Origin: Lycium barbarum
Taxonomy: Eukaryota; Streptophyta; Magnoliopsida; Solanales; Solanaceae
Length of the DNA stretch: 64,000 nt
Assembly: GCF_019175385.1 (NCBI RefSeq)
Contig: NC_083338.1
Span: 70,068,712-70,132,711, forward strand
Direction: 5' to 3'
In this document: one piece after another, positions 21,062 through 30,904 of the stretch
How the letters are laid out: every line of letters starts with the position of its first letter
Numbering within the stretch: position 1 is the first letter of the stretch
Made by a program: the position numbers and the translations under genes
Notes under the pieces: generated by a model
The model's input: the letters and a program-made list of their open reading frames with translations, nothing else
Told to the model about the DNA's origin: nothing
The model's database searches: none

Positions 21062-22487
21062 TCATAACGAACTGTCTCTCTTCCTTACGAACAAGACTGG
21101 TGCTCCCCATGGCGAGGAACTAGGCCTTATAAACCCCTTCTCAAGTAAATCTTTTAGCTGTGCTTTTAGCTCTTTCAGTTCTGCTGGAGCCATTCGATAT
21201 GGAGGAATAGAAATAGGCTCGGTGTTTTGTAGTACATCAATAGCAAAGTCGATCTCCCTTTCTGGAGGAAGGCCTGGTAACTCGTCGAAAAACACATCTG
21301 GGAATTCATTCACTATCGGGACAGACTGGAAAGTTGGCACTTCCACTTCCGTGTCATGAACCCGAACTAGATGACAAATATAGCCTTTGACTATCATCTT
21401 TCTCGCCTTAAGGTAGGAAATAAACCTACCCTTTGGGGAAGCTGTATTACCCTTCCACTCGAGTATGGGCTCTCCCGGAAATTGGAACCGAACTACCTTT
21501 GTCCGGCAACAAACATTAGCATAGCATGATGCCAACCAGTCCATACCCATAATTACGTCAAAATCTATCATCTCAAGTTCAATCAAATCATCCCTTGTCC
21601 GACGATCACATATAATGACTACACAGTTCTGATATACTTGCCTCGCTATTATAGGATCACCAACCGGAGTGAATACCTCGAAAGGTTTAATTGGCTCAGG
21701 TCTTACCCAAACACAATCAGCGATATACGGAGTAATATATGAGAAGGTAGAACCTGGATCAATCAGATCATATACGTCACGGGAAAATATAGACAATGTA
21801 CCTGTGACAACATCTGGGGAAGACTCAAGATCCTGTCGCCCAGCTAAAGCATACACACGGGGCTGAACAGCACCTGAAGTGGATGCTCCCCCTCTACCTC
21901 TGCCTCTGTATGCTGTAGTCTGAGGAGTCTGTGCTGTCGGGCGCGCTGAAGAAGACCCCGCTGCTGAACCTGTGGGCTGAGTCCCCGCTCTATCTCTCGC
22001 CGAAGGGAAATCTCTCATCATATGACCAACCTGCCCGCAAGCATAACAAGCATCTGAACCCTGACGACACTGTCCGGAATGTAATTTGCCACACTGGCTA
22101 TTCCGCGGTACTGGAGGTCTCCTCTGGCTAAAGTCTCCCCTAGACTGCGAATCTGAGGCCCTCGAACTCTGCCCCTGGCCTGACTGAGTAGAACGATCAA
22201 CCCTCCTATCTGAGAATCTAGGAGGTGTACTAGTCACTGACTGACCTGAGTGCCTAGAATATGTCTGTCTCGGTCCCCCTCGGTACTCACTGTTTTCCCC
22301 CATAGATCTAGCCCTCTTACCTTGTCTTCTGTCACCATCACGATCACTTCTCTGCTGTCGTTGTCGTTCCTCGAGGTTCTGAGCATGAGCCTGTATCCGG
22401 GAAATATCCATCCCGTCTTGCAAAGAGGCTGTCAGGCAATCTCTGAACAAGTGTGGTCCTAAACCACTCACAAATCTATAGACTCGG
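21062..22487 (-). pseudogene. Gag C-terminus, protease and RT N-terminus of A
   Basis: The part starts at the edge of the inserted LTR fragment, within Gag (RFVSGLGPHLFRDC). A Gln/Arg-rich nucleocapsid follows, with the zinc knuckle CYACGQVGHMMRDF, in which the last Cys is Phe. The protease has LIDPGSTFSYITP (the Asp of the DPG variant usual in this lineage) and [10 protein letters not shown]. The RT N-terminus ends in [19 protein letters not shown] before a TGA. The whole stretch of 469 codons is open. Gag and Pol are in one frame here, as expected for Tekay elements. Confidence 0.92.
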
Positions 22488-23223
22488 TGTTATATCCCGC
22501 ATTTTTGTGCAATCGGATAATTCAAGACAATCGCGGGAGGACGACAAGAAAGGCCATATTTTATTTTGTTTGGCATATGAGTTGCTTATGAAAAATTTAG
22601 AAGTGGAAATAATGAGAAGTGTCAGGAGCATAAAGGGAAATTCGCAATACGGCTCGTGGAAATATGAAAGAAGACGAAGGGAAAAAATTGGAATTTTGGA
22701 AATTAGTTTCGGGAATTACAAAACAAGAATTTTGACCAATTGGGCTCAAAAGAAAATTAGAGAAAATTGAGGCCCAAATGGATTGGGTGGCCGGCCATGG
22801 AGTGAAAAAAATGGCCCAAGCCCATTAATTAAAAATCATGTGATTATTATATTAAGAGGGGTCTTCATCATTTATCAAGAAACTTCAAGAAAAATCAAGA
22901 AGAGATGAGAGAAGAGCAAGCCACGGCCAAGAGAGAAAGAGAAAGGGAAAAAGAAAAAAAAAGAAAAATAATTCTTTAGCCTTCAACTTTGGTCCAAAAA
23001 TCTTGTTCTTCTTGAATTCATAGCAAGTTCAAGACGCTCTCCGACGTGGTATAATTAGTTTAGCGAAAGAACCACGTTCGCGGCAAGTTGAAAGTTGAAG
23101 AAAAAGGAAAGGTTTGATTCTTTCTTGTATGTTATGGATGATTTTGTATGTGTAGTGTGTAAAGAGTGGATGAAATTCATGAAGGAGTAAAACCATGGTG
23201 TAGCTGTGACTACAAGGGCAAAA

Positions 23224-23244
23224 CCGTGTGTGTGTGTGTGTGCA
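23224..23244 (+). repeat. Short GT microsatellite
   Basis: About seven GT units lie within the inserted LTR fragment. Confidence 0.8.
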
Positions 23245-24867
23245 TGTGTTGTATGTGTTGTGTTGTGTTTTGGTTGTTGTTAAGTGTAGAAGATATGGAA
23301 TTTCATGAAAAATATACATGTGGGGTGTGTTGGCCGAATGGCATGGATTATAGAAGAGTGTGGTGAATTAATTTTTCTTAACATTGTAAATATTGTTATG
23401 GTAAGCTTTATAATGTAAAACAAGGATTTAATGGTTTAGGAGTGAAGTTGTGTTGGTTGTGGCCCTGCAAAAGAAGTAGTTGGCCGTGCATGTGCATGTG
23501 TGTGTTGGGATCATGTTGTAACTATTTCATCTAGTGTTTGGTTGTTGTAGTTGTGTATGCATGAAGTAGCCGTGTAGTTGTAGTGAAATGGTAGTTATTG
23601 GAGACTTGGTGTAAAAGTTCATGTAAATGGAATATTTCGTCCTCGTACGTATAGGAGGTAATGTTTATAGTGTGATGTTGTTAACGTATAAATTATGACG
23701 TTGTTAATGTTTTTATTGAAGTTGGAAAGTCTTGAAGGAAGTAGTATATCGATTAAATTATTGGGATGAACTTTGGGGTGATCATTGAAATTGTAGCATG
23801 GTTGTTGATATTATGTTGATAGTTTGGCCGGGTTGCATTCCCGGGATTGTTGTTGATTGAAATTGGCCAAGTTGAACTTGGTGGGATGATGGATTTACAG
23901 GGGAAGTGCTGCCGAAATTTCGGTAGCCAAGTGTCATTTTAAGAACCCAATTCTGAATGCACTAACCAATGTTTGGTAAACATGACCAAATTGTAGATTT
24001 TGGCGGATTTGCAACTTGAATTTGGAATAGCACAAGGAGCGGAAAAAGGTATGTAAGGCTTCACCCTTCTTTCTATGGCATGTCTTAGACGTAATAATTT
24101 GGGTACGAGCCTCGGGGACGACCCTATTCTCCTAAATTCGCACCTAAAGTTTCCCTTTTTTCATTCAGTAGAATTGAACGAGAAATTGAGCAAAAATGTT
24201 GAAAAACCTTCCTAACCCTCTAGAACTTGCGTAACTAAGACCCGACTACCTTGAGACCCTCACAAGTAACGCCATGACATGTAACATATGTAAGTTTAGC
24301 ACGCCGCCTCATTTGACCCGAGGTGGGCCCTTTGTTCCCGGTTTTCCTTATTGATTTGCTTGATTTTCTTTGAAGCTGAATCCAAAAGAAACCTTTGATC
24401 CTTATTCCGTTATCAAATGGCAAGTACTATACTTATCCCAATAAGGATACTTCTATGATGATAATGATAACGATGACGTTAGAAAAGAGAATATTCCTAC
24501 GATAAGTATGACTAGAATGATTCCATGACCAAGATTTCTAAGCGAAGGATTTGATGTGAATGCGAAGCTGACAAACTAGTTCTTGATCCTTATTTCTATT
24601 TCTTAGCTATGGGACTATGCTCTAAGGATTTCAACGCCTATGAATTGACGTCTATGATGCCTATGTTTTCATACTACACTTCTTCTAATACCATTCTTCG
24701 ATTATAGTCTTGCCTTAAAATACTCATTCCTTCAAGGTAAGACAACGCGATCACGGTTATTCCATAATGCAATCGGAGGCTACCGACCTTACGTCACTCC
24801 GACGTGGAACTGGTTTTCTTGGACTCTCGAGCGTGTTGTATGCATGTTATAAGTATATGTATGAGAT

Positions 24868-24975
24868 AAAAGAACTAGAGCGCTATAGACGCTGATGTAT
24901 GTACATGACACACGTATATGTATATGATGAAAGAGCCAGAGCGCTATAGACGCTGATATATGTACATGATGTATG
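24868..24975 (+). repeat. Direct repeat with AGCGCTATAGACGCT core
   Basis: Two copies of an approximately 38-bp unit contain agagcgctatagacgctga and a tgtacatga end, separated by about 30 bases. The core can fold as AGCG-CTATAGA-CGCT. Confidence 0.7.
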
Positions 24976-25198
24976 CTTACATATATGGGGAAGATGGAGA
25001 TAAGGGCAGCGCATTATATACGCACATCCACCTGATCAATTGGCATTATATGACATGATATCGTCCCGGACGCGGGATGCCCAGACGCGGGATGTGTATA
25101 TTATGGTTAAATGGATCGGCTGCCGACGCCTCGGCAATATGATATGTCTTATATATATATATATGAACAAGGAAAGATCTTTAAGGGAAAGCTAAGCA

Positions 25199-25815
25199 TG
25201 CATACTATACTCTCGGGCACTCATGCTTCCCTGTTTCAAATTCAAGAACCTGTCCGCTCGAGCTCGGCGGACTTCAGGTGGCAAGTAGTGACGAATAAAG
25301 GCATCTACAAACTCTTGCTACACGGGAGGTGGTGCATTCTCCCCTCTTATTATCACCCAATTCTTATACCATAGTACCGCCACGTCGCGAAGTCTATATG
25401 AGGCCAACTCCACGGATTCGGTCTCAGAAGCATGCATAAGTTTCAGCGTCCGCAACATCTCATCGATAAAACCTTGTGGGTCCTCATCCGGCTTAGACCC
25501 GAAAAATTCTGGATGATTTAGAGTAAGGAAATCACGGTCTCTTGTACTAGCTGAACGATCACTTGGGCCCGCATTTTGTCGTTGTGCCTGAGCGGCAACC
25601 AACTGCGTCAATAAATGTATGGCCTCGGATACTTGTTGACCCGAAGCACCCGGTGGAGGAATCGGAGCTGAGGCTCCCCCCTGCTCTTCTACATTGGGCG
25701 CGGCCTCACTTTGCGATTCACTTTCCTCTACATTTGCTGGAGGCTCCCTTTCTGCCCGCTTCTTCGTCGTAGCTTTGCCTTTTTGGGCAGCTGTAGCTTT
25801 TCCTTTCGGCGGCAT
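25199..25815 (-). pseudogene. Gag N-terminal half of element A
   Basis: The Gag start MPPKGKATAAQKGKA lies 189 bases downstream of the priming site, so the leader is short. A low-complexity acidic/Pro/Gly segment is followed by the capsid-like part with FLTLNHPEFFGSKPDEDPQ, ASYRLRDVAVLWYKNW and, after a TAG at 25318-25320, QEFVDAFIRHYLPPE and FLNLKQGSMSAREYSM. The TAG replaces the Trp usual at that place. The frame ends where the inserted LTR fragment begins. Confidence 0.9.
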
Positions 25816-26004
25816 TTTCTGAAACCATAACGCACCTTTAGGTATGATATAATCATAGACATGGCTCTATCGCACGATCTCATGAGAAGAAAGATGGTCA
25901 TTTTCCTAAATGCCCTGTAGCCTCTTGGTTATTAGCGTGGCGCGCAACACACCATAAACAAGACTCTACTAGACACGGCTCGTAGACACTTCCTAGGGCG
26001 AACT

Positions 26005-26016
26005 GCTCTGATACCA
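26005..26016 (-). promoter_or_regulatory. Primer binding site of A
   Basis: TGGTATCAGAGC on the minus strand, four bases from the LTR end at 26021. Confidence 0.95.
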
Positions 26017-26427
26017 CTTCTGTCACGACCCAGCTAGGGGCCGCGACGGGTACCCAGAGCAATTACCGAGCACCGCTTACTCTACTGCTTGTCTCGCTCA
26101 TTTAATACTCTTTTATCAATTTTACATACCAATTGTAGGAAAATCAAATTTAATCAAAATATAAATACGTTATATAATTTGCCCCTTGGCCATCAAAATA
26201 ATATACATACATATGAAAACATCTTGTGAGACCCTCTAACCCACACTGCGTATCTACGAGCCTCTACTAACATAATGAATACATGGACGGGACAAGACTC
26301 CATCATGCCCAAAATATGCATGTATGAATGTACATCAAAAGAATAGTCATAAGCATCTCAGAACAATGGAGTGCTATCTATCAGCTGACAGCTACTGAGG
26401 ACCTGGGCCAAGCTCTCCTCCCTGTCT

Positions 26428-26487
26428 ACCTGTGGGCATGAACACAGCGTCCGAAGAAAGGACGTCAGTACGAATATTGTACTGAGT
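26428..26487 (-). other. LTR double-hairpin module (A 5' LTR)
   Basis: On the minus strand stem 1 is TCAGTAC/GTACTGA, with loop AATATTC. Stem 2 is CGTCC/GGACG with loop TTTCTTC, the same loop as in G and D. Two stem pairs differ from those families and both remain paired. Confidence 0.75.
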
Positions 26488-28001
26488 ATGAGAGGCATAT
26501 ATAATGAAAGGAAACATCAATAACATGAGGATAACATCAACATGAGACATCTGGATCTGACTGATAATCATAAATGAAGTAATGCATGTTATCTTACTCA
26601 TACTCATCATCATGACATGTATGCATCATATGCAAGCTGCCCGTCCATGTCGGAACGGTGTGATAATCAATAATATTAGCCCGCGTCCAGGCCTCCCGCG
26701 TCCGGGGTACCATCTCATGCCGCCCACTAGTGGTGTCTGCCCACGCCCGTAGGTCGTGGTGTATCCGTATCGCCACCCGCCAAAGCGGTGTCTGCCCGGC
26801 CAACTAGGCCCGGTGTGAATGCAATCATGACATGCTTAATGTAAATACTCATAGTAATATGCTTATCATAAAATACTTATTTTATCATAATGCGTATATA
26901 TGACTCACGATCAACTTTACTCTATCGGGGTTACGTAAGGTCGTGATCCCCCGATTACATTATGGAACCATCACGGACATTCTGCCTCACCTTGAAAGGA
27001 CTAGTACATAAGGTGAGTGTAGGCAAGGAATAACATCATCATCATTCTAGTGTCGTCATATCGTATAACTTATCTCATATAGACATTCATGGGTATAAGC
27101 TTTTAACTTCTTAGAATGTAAGAAATCATAAAAGGAGTAGGGATTCAAGTTAAAATATTCATGCCATTAGAAAGAAGGACTAGCCTCACATACCTTGGTC
27201 GTTTAGCTAAGATATCGCTCACTTGTTCTTCGTCGATATCACGTCGTTACCTTCATAAGAGAATTAGTATCAACATTAGTAAACTAACTATAAGAACGCA
27301 TCGCTAATTCTAGGAAAAGTTGGACAACGCTTCCTTTGCTCATACCACTTTTCTCATGTTTTATTTTAACTCCCAACATTCATAATATTACTCGCAATAT
27401 CATAATCGACAATCGTCATTTACTTACATTTGGCAAAATCCACCATTTTCCTCCAATTTTTCCCTTATTTCTACTTCTAGCTCATCCTTGCGTTTTCATG
27501 CAGTTAATGCTTGTTTCATGATATAAACATCATTTATAACGTATACTCACAACACTTCAATATCCATAGTTCAATTCCACTATCATTCATTTATGTCACT
27601 ATTCACTCAATAATGACCCATTTCTATGTTCTTCTACATTTCAAGTGTCTAAGCTTTCCAATACTTCAAACAACATGGAATAGTCATGAAACTTACCTTG
27701 GATGATGGTTGAACAATCCTTAAGTGGAAATACTTCAATTAGCCAAAACCCTAGTTCCTCCTTCTTGGGAATTTCTTGACTTAGAAGATCCTTTGATGTG
27801 TTCTTACACTTGATTCCATGAAGTTAGTGTTGTTGGTCTTGATATTCCCTTTAATTCTCTTGAATTCTTGTGGAGGAATTATTTGGAATGTTCTAGAGGT
27901 CTCTTGTGTTGTTGAATGAATAATGAAATAATATGAAGTCTAAGTCCCTTTTAAAATCACAAAATCTGGTCTCTAATGAAAATTTGCCGGGATGAACAGT
28001 G

Positions 28002-28270
28002 GTCGTAAACCACCATATACAGACCGTATTTTGATTTACGGTCCATCCTCCATGGCCATATTTAACCATTTCCAAGACAGAAAGTTTTGGCTGATGGACA
28101 TGGTAGTTTACGACCTGGTTTACGGTCCGTAAACCAGTTTACGGGCCGTAAACTGGGTCGTATTTAACCATATTCAACATTTACAGAAAGTTGGGATTTT
28201 TGAAAAGCTGGAGGACGATTGCACTATACGGTCCGTAAACCACTTTACGGGCCAAATAGTGCCATATACG
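28002..28270 (-). repeat. TTTACGG/CCGTAAA palindrome array in A 5' LTR
   Basis: This is the better-kept copy of the array, with ggtttacggtccgtaaacc and cagtttacgggccgtaaactg as near-perfect palindromes. Confidence 0.78.
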
Positions 28271-28863
28271 ACCACTGGGCTGAAAAAATTTCCGCAACTT
28301 TCTTATTTCCAAAAATTCTTAATTAGCCATTCCCGACTTAATAAAAAATCATTCACTCAACTTTTCATCATTCCACTCATCATACAAGTACGGAGAAATT
28401 TCCGAGGCGTAACAAATATGAGCCTTAGGGTAATTCTACTCTCTAGTTCCAAGCATGATTCATGATTTTATTCGTTTCTTGACGTTAGAACTTTCAGGAT
28501 AGTCGAGCTATTGCCTCGAGTCTAGTATATGATCGACTAATATATGATGTAGAGAAGTTCCTATTCTTAAATAATTCCATAATTAGAGGCGTACTTGACT
28601 TTCATAAGCTATCTCATGTTAATTTGATACATGTATATGATCCCTGGGACGGTCCTTGTTATAGTTCGTGATGACATTTAGAAAGAACTTAATATGACTA
28701 TTATCCTGATACTTGAGAGCTGATTAGTTTACTTATCTATTGAGTCTCAAAAGATGATTTGTATGTATATGGTTGCTTATCACTCTGCTCGTGCTTACCG
28801 TTACATCCTTCACTGAGTCCCGGGCCAGGACATGCTTTCGTGCACATATCCATTACATAATTT

Positions 28864-29067
28864 CACCGAGTCCCTCACTAGAGGGCCGGGACACGTTATA
28901 TGTATATGATGACATGATGACATGATGATATGGGGATGGCGGCCAGGATGGCATATGATCATTTTATTCACCGAGTCCCTCACTAGAGGGCCGGGACACG
29001 TTATATGTACATGTATATGATGATTTTATTTACTGAGCCCCTCAATAGAGGGTCGGGACACGTTATA
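28864..29067 (+). repeat. Three ccgagtccctcactagaggg repeats in C LTR
   Basis: Units at 28864, 28969 and 29031 share ccctc-acta-gaggg, a small stem with a 4-nt loop, followed by gccgggacacgttata. The third unit is diverged but keeps the stem (ccctcaatagaggg). The other C LTR has the same three units at 58263-58500. Confidence 0.75.
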
Positions 29068-29248
29068 TATGCTTATGTACAGGATGATTATCTAGTTATG
29101 TCGTTAAGTCCTATGACGGTATGGGTATGATGTTGACACGTATGATTTATGTTCAAAGGTAAGTCTTATGGTTTTCTGGTTATTGTACTAGCTTCTACAC
29201 TCCTTGTCTCAGTATGATCCTATTTACTATATTTCATGCTTTACATGC

Positions 29249-29308
29249 TCAGTACATATTTAGTACTACCCCCTTTCCTCGGGGGGCTACGTTCATGCCC
29301 GCAGGTAC
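29249..29308 (+). other. LTR double-hairpin module (C LTR tail)
   Basis: Stem 1 is slightly decayed (tttagtact). Stem 2 is CCCCC/GGGGG with loop TTTCCTC. gttcatgcccgcaggtac follows. Confidence 0.65.
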
Positions 29309-29888
29309 AGATAGCCGGTTGGTGACCCATCAGCATAGGACTTCTACTCAGCTATATTGGAGTGCTTCGTTGTTCCAGAGCCTAGACGTTTGGTACAAAT
29401 CTTTGATATATGTATATGTTTATCCAGGGGTACGGCGGGGCCCTGTCCCGTCATATGTCTTCGTCATTACTCTTAGAGGTCTGTAGACATATGTGTGGGT
29501 TGTATATAGACGTTGATCAGCTGTGTTAGCATGATTTATGTTTTGGGACGTTCCCATTCGTAGTGGCAGCCTTGTCGGCTTGCGTATATGTATATTTTGG
29601 GATGTTGTGTGTAGTGGCAGCCTTGTCGGCTTGCGTATATATAGTTGGGGCATTCCCACACGTTATGACAGCCTTGTCGGCTTGTGTTCGACGTTATCTA
29701 TTGATGTTGTCACTCCTCAGGAGGCAGGTTGCGTTGATATATAAATATGTGACAGTTTTGAGATGACATTCTGTTTCTTTAAATTCCAAATTATGTTTAG
29801 TTGTGAATTGATTATAGCTAACAGATATGTATACGAGTGCCCAACTCGGGCACTAGTCACAGCTTACGGGGTTGGGTCGTGACAAAAG

Positions 29889-29900
29889 TGGTATCAGAGG
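29889..29900 (+). promoter_or_regulatory. Primer binding site of C, followed by a second LTR start
   Basis: TGGTATCAGAGG lies four bases after the LTR end. The last base differs from the usual C. Only eight bases separate it from TGTTACATCCCG, the start of another C LTR. Confidence 0.85.
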
Positions 29901-29908
29901 CAGGTTGA

Positions 29909-30904
29909 TGTTACATCCCGTATTTTTATGCTTTGGAAAGTGTGCGAGTTAAATGACACTAGTAATGGAAACGAGGTTATTCCCTAAGCTTATAAGTGGT
30001 TAGAGTGAGTACAGATATCGTAAGGATTAGAAGTTAAACAAATCGGATAAAATAAGTGTCGTCGAGGTTTAAAATTTATTTGAGTGGAATACGGTCCAAG
30101 CTACGATATTCCGTATTTTTGGAATTGGAAAGTGAACCGTCCAATATGAAGAAATTTATCCGAGTCCACAGAATTTGGTTATATTCAAGCATGAAAATTA
30201 AGAACTTGGTATATGTGAGGAATGAAGTCCAAAAATAATTTGGGCCTTAACAAGTGTGACGACGGTAATTTGGAAATTATATTTTATGTGTGGAAAATGA
30301 AGGGGTATGGACTAGTGCTATGTCACATGGTCATGACAATGAGTATATGAAGTGTATTAAAAATAATTTCTACTTAAGTGAGTTGAGGACAAGAAAATAA
30401 TTATGTGTGTAATTGGTTAAAAGTGGAATAAAATTGGAGAAATATGGATTATTGAATAAAGTTGTATGAAGATTAATGGCCACATGGCACCATGGTGGCA
30501 AGACACCAAGCAACCTTCAAATAGTGACATCTAAAGCCTACATGTCACGTTGTGGAAGTAGTGGCAAAAAGGAGTGGAAGTAGTGGAAAAATAATATAGG
30601 TTCCAGCAACGTTTTTTTTGTTTTGCTAGTGTAGGGATATAAACGCATGCTCATTCTTGTCAACATAAATTAGAAAGTTTACTTTTGAAAGATAAGGGCA
30701 GCAGCTAATTTATATAGCTGCATCGTGAATTTAAGGGTGATATGGGCAGAAACGTACTAGCACATTCAGTATTTGGAAGTTTAAGCAACAACGTTATTTG
30801 TTTTTTTTTTTTTTTTGGGTTTTGCACGTAGCTTCAATCTCGTTGTTCCGTCTTATCGTGTTGTTGAATTCGGGCTTTCTTCAAAGTGAAGTAAGGAGGA
30901 AGAA
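29909..30904 (+). repeat. First third of a C LTR placed just after a C priming site
   Basis: The sequence is collinear with 43508-44279 plus 57023-57278, apart from a ~50-bp deletion near 30565. Homology ends at gtaaggaggaagaa (30904), after which C internal sequence begins. The remaining two thirds of this LTR and its priming site are missing. Confidence 0.85.

Larger units (their letters stand above)
22488..25198 (+). mobile_element. LTR fragment inserted in gag of element A
   Basis: The fragment begins TGTTATATCCCGC, like the G LTR, and stays collinear with G for about 1.9 kb (gggctcaaa, gaggcccaaat, ggcatgtc and cctcgggg blocks). It lacks the double-hairpin module and any TGACA end, so only the 5' ~70% of an LTR is present. 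The right edge is placed where Gag homology resumes (SMSAREYSM). About 50-60 bp of gag is missing between the two sides, so a deletion accompanied or followed the insertion. No coding region was found. Confidence 0.75.
15776..28414 (-). mobile_element. Element A: Tekay-type chromovirus with TSD AATAT
   Basis: LTRs at 26021-28414 (5') and 15776-18174 (3') begin TGTTAC and end GTCGTGACA on the minus strand. The TSD AATAT is at 15771-15775 and 28415-28419. The priming site lies at 26005-26016 and the polypurine tract next to 18174. The order on the minus strand is gag, protease, RT, RNase H, integrase, chromodomain. A 2.7-kb plus-strand LTR fragment (22488 to about 25198) splits gag. The coding region carries about eight nonsense codons, mostly explained by C-to-T or G-to-A changes. 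It is inserted in a C LTR. Confidence 0.95.
26021..28414 (-). repeat. 5' LTR of element A
   Basis: 2394 bp, TG...CA on the minus strand. It begins TGTTACGCCTCGG and ends GGGTCGTGACA. It contains the palindrome array at 28002-28270 and the double hairpin at 26428-26487. Confidence 0.94.
15587..29884 (+). repeat. C-family LTR tail, split by element A
   Basis: 15587-15775 and 28415-29884 together match the last 1.63 kb of the C LTR at 57631-59264. They end in GGGTCGTGACA and are followed by a priming site at 29889-29900. The first half of this LTR is missing; at its left lies the spacer of the plant-transposon pseudogene. Element A (15776-28414) interrupts it with an AATAT duplication. The uninterrupted version of the target reads atataatatgagcc in the other C LTR (57807-57825), which confirms the insertion point. 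Confidence 0.88.

Noticed and set aside
22483..25216. ctcgg as target duplication of the LTR insert in A
   Set aside because: Gag homology extends beyond the right copy toward the insert, and the insert would end in TACT rather than CA.
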